A stretch of 48,996 nucleotides of DNA, taken from assembly GCA_944320735.1 (NCBI GenBank), contig CALUIQ010000077.1, positions 1 to 48,996 on the forward strand. The letters are read 5' to 3'. The notes beneath the pieces are model-generated. The model made no database searches, was not told where the DNA came from, and saw nothing but the letters and a program-made list of their open reading frames with translations. This DNA is from an uncultured Bacteroides sp. (lineage in GTDB: Bacteria; Bacteroidota; Bacteroidia; Bacteroidales; Bacteroidaceae). Made by a program: the position numbers and the translations under genes. Every line of letters begins with the position of its first letter. Within the stretch, counting starts at the first letter, position 1. Positions 42,396 through 48,996 of this stretch are shown here, piece after piece.

Positions 42396-44861
42396 ATGGA
42401 AAAGTTCATTGATGTCATATTGCCTTTGCCGCTTCACGCTTGTTTCACGTATGCATTACCTCCGTCTATGTCAGAAAGTGTCGAGATAGGTTGCAGAGTA
42501 GTAGTTCCCTTCGGGAAGAAAAAATACTATACCGGCATTGTACGTAACGTGCATTACTTGAAACCACAGGAATATGAGGTGAAAGAAGTAACAACGGTGC
42601 TGGACAAACGCCCCATACTGCTTCCGCTTCAATTCCGCTTTTGGGAATGGTTGGCCGATTACTATCTGTGCACACAAGGTGATGTGTACAAAGCCGCCCT
42701 ACCCTCAGGGCTTAAATTGGAGAGCGAGACAATCGTGGAAATCAATCCGGATTTTGATACGGCGGAACATCTGACCGAACGCGAACAGAAGATTTTAGAC
42801 TTACTGGCGAATCATCCCGTACAATCCGTCACCCTATTAGAAAAAGAAAGCGGGCTGAAGAACATCCTGGGGGTGATAAAGTCGCTATTGGAAAAGGAAG
42901 CCATTTTTGTCAAAGAAGAACTAAAACGCACTTATAAGCCTAAGGTTGAAACCCGAGTCCGGCTCACCGAAGCCGCTCGTAACGAACACCGGCTTCATAT
43001 CTTTTTTGACGAACTTCAACGTCGTGCACCTAAGCAACTGGATTTATTAATGAAATACATCGAACTATCCGGCTGCCTAAGCGATAGGGAGGTAAGAGAA
43101 GTCTCTAAAGCGGAACTTCTGAAACGAAGCGGTGCGACATCCGCCGTATTTTCCTCTTTGGTCAACCGAGGAGTATTCGAAGTTTACCATCAAGAGACAG
43201 GTCGCCTGGCCAATGTCGGCTCGTCCGTCGCTCCGCTCCATCAGCTGAATGTTCACCAACAAAAAGCATACGATGCCATCCTTACCTCTTTCCGCACCCA
43301 GAATGTCTGCCTCTTACACGGTGTAACCGCCAGCGGAAAGACCGAAATCTACATCCACTTGATAGCCGAAACTTTGCGTCAAGGCAAGCAAGTTCTTTAT
43401 TTGTTGCCCGAAATTGCGCTTACCGCCCAAATTACCGAACGGTTGCGACGTGTGTTCGGAACACATTTAGGAGTTTATCACTCTAAGTTTCCTGATGCGG
43501 AACGAGTGGAAGTGTGGCTGAAACAACTTTCGGATCAGCCTTATGACCTCATTTTGGGAGTACGTTCTTCCGTGTTCCTTCCTTTTAAACAGTTGGGCCT
43601 GATTATCGTGGACGAAGAACATGAAAATACGTACAAGCAACAAGACCCCGCACCCCGTTATCATGCCCGTAATGCCGCCATCGTATTGGCGGCAATGTGC
43701 GGAGCCAAAACATTATTGGGTACAGCAACTCCCAGCATAGAGAGTTGGTATAATGCCACCGAGGGGGGTAAATATAGATTGGTAGAGTTGAAAGAGCGTT
43801 ACAAGGAGATACAATTACCCGAAATCATCCCGGTGGACATAAAAGAACTACAACGGAAAAAACGTATGAACGGGCCGTTTTCTCCCGTGTTGTTGCAATA
43901 TATACGCCAAGCATTGGAGCAAAAAGAACAAGTCATCTTGTTTCAGAATCGCCGGGGATTTGCCCCGATGGTTGAATGCCACACTTGTGGTTGGGTGCCC
44001 AAATGCAAGAATTGCGATGTCAGCCTGACCTACCATAAAGGAATGAATATGCTGACATGCCATTACTGCGGTTATACGATGCCCGTTCCCCGGCAATGTC
44101 CTGCATGCGAAGGAGTGGACTTACGCAACCGCGGCTTCGGGACGGAAAAAATAGAAAATGACATAAAGGTACTTTTCCCTGAAGCCCGTGTGTCCCGTAT
44201 GGACTTGGACACAACCCGTACCCGCACGGCATACGAACGCATCATTGCGGATTTTGAACAAGGGAAAACGGACATTCTGATAGGCACCCAAATGGTTTCG
44301 AAAGGACTGGACTTTGACCGGGTAAGCGTTGTCGGCATCCTCAATGCCGACACGATGCTCAACTATCCTGACTTCCGAGCCTACGAACGCGCCTTCCAGC
44401 TAATGGCACAAGTGGCGGGAAGGGCCGGTCGGAAGAATAAGAGGGGGCGTGTAGTCTTGCAAACCAAGAACATTGACCACCCCATCATAACCCAAGTTAT
44501 GCGAAATGATTTTGAAGGTATGGTGGCAGCCCAATTGGCCGAACGCCAACTTTTTCATTATCCTCCCTACTACCGCTTAGTCTACGTCTACCTGAAACAC
44601 CGTAAGGAAGATGTGCTTGAACAAGCTGCCGGACAAATGGCCGCCTATTTGCGGAGTGGGTTGGACAAGCGTGTGCTCGGCCCAGACAAACCGCCCGTAG
44701 CCCGCATCCAGACATTTTTTATCCGAAAGATAGTCATTAAGATTGAGCAAAAAATCGCTATGGCTAAAATACGGGAATACCTGATGGAAGTGCAACGGAC
44801 GATAGTGGCCGACGAGCGTTTTCGCTCTTTAATTTTATATTATGATGTGGATCCTATGTAA
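42396..44861 (+). CDS. priA: Primosomal protein N' (replication restart helicase)
   Basis: An 821-residue superfamily 2 helicase, MEKFIDVILPLPLHACFTY.. at the N-terminus as in PriA 3'-DNA-binding domains. Walker A is GVTASGKTE (K315), Walker B is DEEH (406-409). The inserted zinc-binding part has paired cysteines in ..CHTCGWVPKCKNCDVSL.. and ..CHYCGYTMPVPRQCPACE.., and helicase motifs V/VI follow (..GTQMVSKGLDFDRVSVVGILNAD.., ..LMAQVAGRAGR..). It reloads the replicative helicase at stalled forks. It is a housekeeping gene and marks the end of the PUL region. Confidence 0.96.
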   Translation: MEKFIDVILPLPLHACFTYALPPSMSESVEIGCRVVVPFGKKKYYTGIVRNVHYLKPQEYEVKEVTTVLDKRPILLPLQFRFWEWLADYYLCTQGDVYKAALPSGLKLESETIVEINPDFDTAEHLTEREQKILDLLANHPVQSVTLLEKESGLKNILGVIKSLLEKEAIFVKEELKRTYKPKVETRVRLTEAARNEHRLHIFFDELQRRAPKQLDLLMKYIELSGCLSDREVREVSKAELLKRSGATSAVFSSLVNRGVFEVYHQETGRLANVGSSVAPLHQLNVHQQKAYDAILTSFRTQNVCLLHGVTASGKTEIYIHLIAETLRQGKQVLYLLPEIALTAQITERLRRVFGTHLGVYHSKFPDAERVEVWLKQLSDQPYDLILGVRSSVFLPFKQLGLIIVDEEHENTYKQQDPAPRYHARNAAIVLAAMCGAKTLLGTATPSIESWYNATEGGKYRLVELKERYKEIQLPEIIPVDIKELQRKKRMNGPFSPVLLQYIRQALEQKEQVILFQNRRGFAPMVECHTCGWVPKCKNCDVSLTYHKGMNMLTCHYCGYTMPVPRQCPACEGVDLRNRGFGTEKIENDIKVLFPEARVSRMDLDTTRTRTAYERIIADFEQGKTDILIGTQMVSKGLDFDRVSVVGILNADTMLNYPDFRAYERAFQLMAQVAGRAGRKNKRGRVVLQTKNIDHPIITQVMRNDFEGMVAAQLAERQLFHYPPYYRLVYVYLKHRKEDVLEQAAGQMAAYLRSGLDKRVLGPDKPPVARIQTFFIRKIVIKIEQKIAMAKIREYLMEVQRTIVADERFRSLILYYDVDPM

Positions 44862-44876
44862 TTTAAATAACAGTTT

Positions 44877-45584
44877 ATGAAAATAGAATTAGACGTACAT
44901 ACTCATACACTTGCCAGCGGACATGCATTCAGCACATTACAAGAGATGGCACAAGCCGCCGCCGACAAAGGGTTGAAACTATTGGGCATTACCGACCATG
45001 CGCCCAGCATTCCGGGTAGCAGCGACCCCATTTATTTTCGCAATCTCTATGTCGTGCCCCGCAAGATGTATGGCATAGAATTGATGTTGGGAGCCGAAAT
45101 CAACATCCTCAGTTTTGAAGGCGATTTGGATATGGACGAACACTACTTGCAGATGCTTGACTTGCGCATAGCGGGCATCCACTCGCTTTGTTACCGACAT
45201 GGCACACGGGAAGAAAATACCGAGGGGCTGATTCGCGTCATATCCAATCCTTATATTCACATCATTAGCCACCCCGGAGACGGCACTGCCCAACTTCTCT
45301 TCGAGCCGATTGTACGCGCCGCCAAAGAACATCATACCCTATTGGAAATCAACAACAGTTCCCTCCGCCCTTGCCGCCACAAAGAAGAAGCACGACCAAA
45401 TAACTTGGAGATTCTCCGTTTGTGCAAGCAATACGAAGTTCCCGTTATTTTAGGAAGTGACGCACACATTTCCTTCGACATCGCCCGCTACGACTATGCA
45501 CTTGAACTGATAAACGAAACGGAGTTTCCCGAAACCTTAATTATGAATACGGATATAGACAGATTTAAAAAATATATCGAATAA
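44877..45584 (+). CDS. PHP-domain phosphoesterase (YcdX-like)
   Basis: A 235-residue protein with the PHP metal-binding motifs: DVHTHTL (H8, H10), ..GITDHAPSIPGSSDPIYFRN.., ..MLGAEINIL.., ..IISHPGDGTAQLL.. and ..VILGSDAHISFDIARYD... These three-metal phosphatases act on small phosphate esters in the cytoplasm. The physiological substrate is unknown. It starts 15 bp behind priA and is probably co-transcribed with it. Length matches the YcdX-like group. Confidence 0.88.
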   Translation: MKIELDVHTHTLASGHAFSTLQEMAQAAADKGLKLLGITDHAPSIPGSSDPIYFRNLYVVPRKMYGIELMLGAEINILSFEGDLDMDEHYLQMLDLRIAGIHSLCYRHGTREENTEGLIRVISNPYIHIISHPGDGTAQLLFEPIVRAAKEHHTLLEINNSSLRPCRHKEEARPNNLEILRLCKQYEVPVILGSDAHISFDIARYDYALELINETEFPETLIMNTDIDRFKKYIE

Positions 45585-45615
45585 AATCAAGTTTTTATAC
45601 TTAAAGATAAAAAGC

Positions 45616-47418
45616 ATGAAACATCACATTTTAACCTATAGCCTGATGGCGTTAACACTCCTTCTTCTTTGCAGCTGCGGTTTTGGAGGCGGCAGCAAAG
45701 AAGTGAACGGACGGGATAGCTTATATACCACTGACTATATATTGGACTTGGCCATTACCCGACCGAAAGAGGCTCTCGCCTTGCTTGACACAGCGGAAAA
45801 CTTGAAAATCTTCAATTCTTTCGAATCAAATTATCTGCGTGGAGCAGTTTATTATAACGGCCAATCACACTATAAAATGGCTCTGCTATATGCACGCAAA
45901 GCGTATGCCGATCCAGAGGCACGCCATAATCCGCAAATATTGATGTCGGTGTTATCGCTATTGGCAGACGGATGCCACAGCACCGGAGACTATGCCTCAA
46001 GCGTGAATTATTGCGCCGAAGGACTGAAACTGGCACAACAAACTGGAAATATCAACCAAGAAGCGAATCTGCAAGTCACTTGGGGGTTGAATTTATTTGA
46101 GATGGAGCAACTTGATGAAGCATTCAACCATATAGATTTGGCCATTGACATATTGGAGAAAGAAACCCACAAGAATCCATGCTACCGATTATGGGATGAC
46201 TTATGCTATGCCACAGGCATGAAACTCTCTCTGCTGATTGACAAAAAACGCTATGACGACGCCCTTGCCTTACGGACGTTCATCAACAAGATTATTCGTG
46301 GGTTGACAGAAGCTCCCGACACGCCGGAAGGTATCATTGACATACGCCGATGCGAAATAGACGCCTGTTACAGCTATCTTGCATACACTGTGGGGAATAA
46401 AGCCTTGGCAGACAGCCTGTATCAAAGCGTGATGGCCAACCCCTACTCCTCGACATCCGATGGCGAATACCTCCGTATCATCAGTTTGTTCACCACAAAG
46501 CGTTATGACGAAGTCATTCACCACCTTCAACGGCTGAAACAATACTTGCAGGAAACCACCGACACGGTCAATTGGGATTACATCGACCCCTATCTTCGGA
46601 TGGAGTATGAGACCTATTGCAAAAAAGGCGACTGGCGATCAGCTTCACGCGTGCAAGCCACGATGCTTGCCTTGACCGACTCGCTCCGCAAACGGGAAAG
46701 GAACGAGGACGCATTGGAGCTTGCAGAGATTTATAAGACCAACGAGCAAGCACAACTCATAGCTCAGCAGACAACTTCCATACAACAACGGAACATTTAT
46801 ATTATAAGTTCTTCACTCTTTCTTGCCTTGGCCATTATATATATAGGACATATACGAAAGGTGAACCGCACCATTCGGCAGAAAAACGATGCTATGGTGA
46901 AAACCATTGATGAATTGATGGCATATAAAGACGAACTCTTCATCCGTCAAGGGGAAAATATCCGCTTGCGTGACGAAGTGCAACAACTACAGCCCGAACC
47001 GGAGGATGCAACGAAGGATACGGCTTCCACCTGCCTCATAACCGAGAAAGACCGAGCCATATTCGAACGTATGAATTATATCATCCTCAACCGCCGCCTT
47101 TACCTGCAACCCAACTTCAACAAAAAAGAATTGCTGAAAGAAGTCCACGTACCTACCAACAAATTTGCTGCCTTATTCAAAGTCTTTGCCGGATGCAGTT
47201 TTAAGCAATATATCCAAGATTGCAGGCTCGACTATGCCGTCCGGCTGATGCGCGAACACCCTCAGTGGACATTGGATGCCATTGCCAAAGAGGCACTGAT
47301 GTCCAACGGGGCATTTTATAATCAATTCCAAAAGAAATATGGGATGAGGCCTTCTGATTATCGCGAAAAGAAATTGTCTGAGCCCAAAGACGAATCCGAT
47401 ACGCCAGCACTTCCATAA
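45616..47418 (+). CDS. Membrane-anchored AraC-type regulator with TPR sensor domain
   Basis: A 600-residue protein. The N-terminus is a signal or lipoprotein-like segment (MKHHILTYSLMALTLLLLCSC, possible lipobox cysteine C21). TPR-like helical repeats fill about 30-385 (..YNGQSHYKMALLYARKAYADPEARHN.., ..NLFEMEQLDEAFNHIDLAIDILEKE..). A membrane helix at about 394-413 is followed by a charged coiled coil (about 415-455) and a C-terminal AraC-type DNA-binding domain (about 475-585, ..LLKEVHVPTNKFAALFKVFAGCSFKQYIQDCRL..). The layout puts a TPR sensor outside the inner membrane and DNA binding inside. Target and ligand are unknown. Confidence 0.88.
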   Translation: MKHHILTYSLMALTLLLLCSCGFGGGSKEVNGRDSLYTTDYILDLAITRPKEALALLDTAENLKIFNSFESNYLRGAVYYNGQSHYKMALLYARKAYADPEARHNPQILMSVLSLLADGCHSTGDYASSVNYCAEGLKLAQQTGNINQEANLQVTWGLNLFEMEQLDEAFNHIDLAIDILEKETHKNPCYRLWDDLCYATGMKLSLLIDKKRYDDALALRTFINKIIRGLTEAPDTPEGIIDIRRCEIDACYSYLAYTVGNKALADSLYQSVMANPYSSTSDGEYLRIISLFTTKRYDEVIHHLQRLKQYLQETTDTVNWDYIDPYLRMEYETYCKKGDWRSASRVQATMLALTDSLRKRERNEDALELAEIYKTNEQAQLIAQQTTSIQQRNIYIISSSLFLALAIIYIGHIRKVNRTIRQKNDAMVKTIDELMAYKDELFIRQGENIRLRDEVQQLQPEPEDATKDTASTCLITEKDRAIFERMNYIILNRRLYLQPNFNKKELLKEVHVPTNKFAALFKVFAGCSFKQYIQDCRLDYAVRLMREHPQWTLDAIAKEALMSNGAFYNQFQKKYGMRPSDYREKKLSEPKDESDTPALP

Positions 47419-47504
47419 GCAGGAGAAAATACATTATATATAATATGGTGTAAAAACGCAGAAAACCTGAGTATTTTGTACCTCAAAATCAGATGAACAT
47501 TAGA

Positions 47505-47637
47505 ATGAGGGTGTATCAAAATGATTTTGAACACGGAGATACAGAGACACAGAGATTTTTTTCATTGATTTACAAATATATTTCCTCTGTATCTTTGTGC
47601 CTCTGTGTTCTATTTCCCAATTATGATACATCCTCAT
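47505..47637. repeat. Palindromic element, frame B with ACACGGAGATACAGAG core (copy 2)
   Basis: ATGAGGGTGTATCAAAATGA and AATTATGATACATCCTCAT are the outer arms. The inner hairpin GAACACGGAGATACAGAGAC against TCTGTATCTTTGTGCCTCTG has the loop TTCATTGATTTACAAATATA. It is the same build as the element at 16167-16285. It lies 87 bp behind the TPR-AraC gene and could end its transcript. Confidence 0.85.
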
Positions 47638-47681
47638 CCTAATAATACCCAATTGACCATTCCATTTGTTCGAGCCTTGCC

Positions 47682-47785
47682 AAAACAGCTTACTTACTTT
47701 GCCAACGCAGCTTACTTACTTTGCCAAGACAGCTTACTTACTTTGCCAAGACAGCTTACTTACTTTACCAACGCAGCTTACTGTG
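47682..47785 (+). repeat. 22-bp tandem array (4.7 copies)
   Basis: Units start at 47682, 47704, 47726 and 47748, with a partial one at 47770. The unit reads AAGACAGCTTACTTACTTTG followed by CC. Variation is confined mainly to bases 3 and 4. The units directly abut, so this is not a CRISPR. It lies between two related regulator genes. Confidence 0.9.
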
Positions 47786-47824
47786 TTTTCAGGCGGGAGA
47801 ACAACATTTAACCACAAAGCCGCT

Positions 47825-47893
47825 CCCATTTAAAGAGAGAGGAAGGCACATTAAATGAAAAGGTGCGGCACATTAAATGATAAATTAGCGGGT
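47825..47893. repeat. 22-bp spaced CATTTAAAG/CATTAAATG motifs leading into a partial frame A end
   Basis: CATTTAAAG (47827), CATTAAATG (47849) and CATTAAATG (47871) are exactly 22 bp apart. The last runs into AAATGATAAATTAGCGGGTAGG, which is the frame A left end. No matching right end (ATAAATTCCCATTTA) follows, so this may be a solo or decayed element. Confidence 0.6.
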
Positions 47894-48214
47894 AGGAGGT
47901 GTAATATGCCTTCAAAAGGCCTTTCTTTACCTACTGAAAACATTATATAGATTCCTAAAAATCCCCCTGTGTTGGAAATAATTCACACAATACTGATTAT
48001 TAAAAAGATACGAGCCACAAAGTGATTTTCTCGGAGTAAAATTGTGACTTTTCTAAAGGATAAATTCATTTTTATGGAGTTGCTTCGTGACTTTATTGGA
48101 GCAACTGAGGCTATCGAAATTTTGCAAATACTTGTTCCCAAAGTAATTTTGCTCACACAAGGGTGGCTGTAGAAATGCTTACGCTTGTACGATTATTAAC
48201 AAAAAGATATTATA
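47894..48214. other. AT-rich gap upstream of the short AraC regulator
   Basis: No convincing gene or clear promoter is seen. One weak stem-loop is present: AAAGT (48019-48023) with ACTTT (48047-48051), inside it ATTTT (48025-48029) with AAAAT (48038-48042). The sequence AAAGTGATTTT at 48019 recurs at 48964, behind the regulator gene. No TPR-like reading frame could be recognised that would have joined the downstream gene. Confidence 0.5.
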
Positions 48215-48937
48215 GTGGAATACAAGTATTTGCATAGTTTACATTGGGGCAGAGGTATAGGAATCAGTATACTATTTCTCTCCATCATTGTACTCTCCGC
48301 AGTCCTTATATCGACTGCAACCACTATAAAACACCAGATATGGATTGCAATTATCACGATTTTGCTCGTGGCTGCTATGGGAGGAATGGTTTATGTCTCA
48401 CACAAACTCTACATCAAGCAAAAGGAAAACAAATGCTTACGCAAGAAGCTTCAAGAAATCAACTTACAGCAAAATGAAATAAATGCCTCCACAGTAACCG
48501 TTCCAAAATCAGATGAGCAGAACGCAGAGATGGATGAAACAATCTGGCAGACAGCACAGTCAGCCAAACTGACAGAAAAAGATTACGCGCTATATGAACG
48601 TTTGGTACACGAAATTCTCACCCAACGCCTCTACTTACGCCCTCAATTCAGTAAGAAGATGTTGCTGAAAGAAATTCATGTTCCGACCAATAAATTCGCC
48701 ACTCTGTTTCAAGAATTTGCGGGATGCAGCTTCACGCAATACATACAAGACTTGCGTTTGGAACACGCTGTCCGGCTTATGTGCGAACGGCCTATGTGGA
48801 GTTTTGAATCTATTGCGAAAGAGGCTCAGATGTCCGAGTCTACTTTCTACAAACTATTTCAAACGAAATATGGTATGAAGCCCTCTGACTACAGAAAAAA
48901 GGCTTGTTTTTCTGATAAAAAAGAAGACAACACATAG
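48215..48937 (+). CDS. Short membrane-anchored AraC-type regulator (no TPR domain)
   Basis: A 240-residue paralog of the C-terminal part of the TPR-AraC regulator upstream. It has two membrane helices (about 14-36 and 43-64), a coiled coil (about 65-90) and an AraC-type domain (about 115-228) with ..LLKEIHVPTNKFATLFQEFAGCSFTQYIQDLRLEHAVRLM.., close to its neighbour. It lacks the TPR sensor. The start is the GTG at 48215, because an in-frame stop lies 15 bp upstream (48197-48199) and no ATG lies between. It may be a truncated duplicate, or a form that takes its signal from a partner. The last 59 bases of the window behind it hold no gene. Confidence 0.75.
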   Translation: MEYKYLHSLHWGRGIGISILFLSIIVLSAVLISTATTIKHQIWIAIITILLVAAMGGMVYVSHKLYIKQKENKCLRKKLQEINLQQNEINASTVTVPKSDEQNAEMDETIWQTAQSAKLTEKDYALYERLVHEILTQRLYLRPQFSKKMLLKEIHVPTNKFATLFQEFAGCSFTQYIQDLRLEHAVRLMCERPMWSFESIAKEAQMSESTFYKLFQTKYGMKPSDYRKKACFSDKKEDNT

Positions 48938-48996
48938 TTTTAATTATTCATTAAAAGTGCCCAAAAGTGATTTTAATGGATAATATAAATGATTTT

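Noticed and set aside
47605..47811. 68-codon frame across the 22-bp array
   Set aside because: It starts inside a palindromic element, its protein is a translation of the tandem repeats, and no promoter or homology is evident.

Overview
The window looks like chromosome of a gut Bacteroides or a close relative in the Bacteroidales. It carries SusC/SusD pairs, a hybrid two-component sensor next to a polysaccharide utilization locus (PUL), lipoproteins starting MKK..GC, and promoters of the Bacteroides sigma-ABfr type (-7 box TAnnTTTG). No tRNA, rRNA, transposase, phage gene or CRISPR array was seen. No species is claimed.

Region 1 (1-5285) is an export locus on the minus strand: a TolC-type outer membrane factor and a HlyD-type adaptor that runs off the left edge. 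A sigma54 (RpoN) response regulator and its histidine kinase follow on the plus strand. A sigma54-like promoter sits in front of tolC, with two 21-bp-spaced palindromes 60-100 bp upstream, so the regulator pair probably drives the exporter. A small antitoxin-like orphan protein lies between the two halves.

Region 2 (5286-16146) is an L-arabinose catabolic cluster: lipoprotein aldose 1-epimerase, sodium/sugar symporter, Nudix-like AraR regulator with a degenerate Nudix box, AraD, AraA, AraB, transketolase and RpiB. Together these would import L-arabinose and convert it through L-ribulose, L-ribulose-5-P and D-xylulose-5-P into the non-oxidative pentose phosphate pathway.

Region 3 (16304-42079) is a PUL. 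A 1362-aa hybrid two-component regulator is divergent from two consecutive SusC/SusD pairs, a GH16 lipoprotein with a C-terminal carbohydrate-binding-like region, a PL8 lyase lipoprotein, a GH3, a second, divergent PL8-like lyase and a GH95. A strong hairpin terminator that overlaps a promoter splits it into a transport/GH16 unit and a lyase/exo-enzyme unit. The enzyme set suggests a uronic-acid-bearing polysaccharide with a beta-linked backbone and terminal L-fucose or L-galactose. The substrate cannot be named from sequence alone.

Region 4 (42267-48996) holds priA, a PHP-domain phosphoesterase and two related membrane-anchored AraC-type regulators, one with a TPR sensor part and one without.

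The intergenic DNA carries two kinds of unexplained structure. One is a modular family of palindromic elements: two outer frames that carry interchangeable inner hairpins, in one case one frame nested in the other, often supplying the stop codon of the gene upstream. The other is a set of short arrays with a constant 21-23 bp period but a different core sequence in each array.
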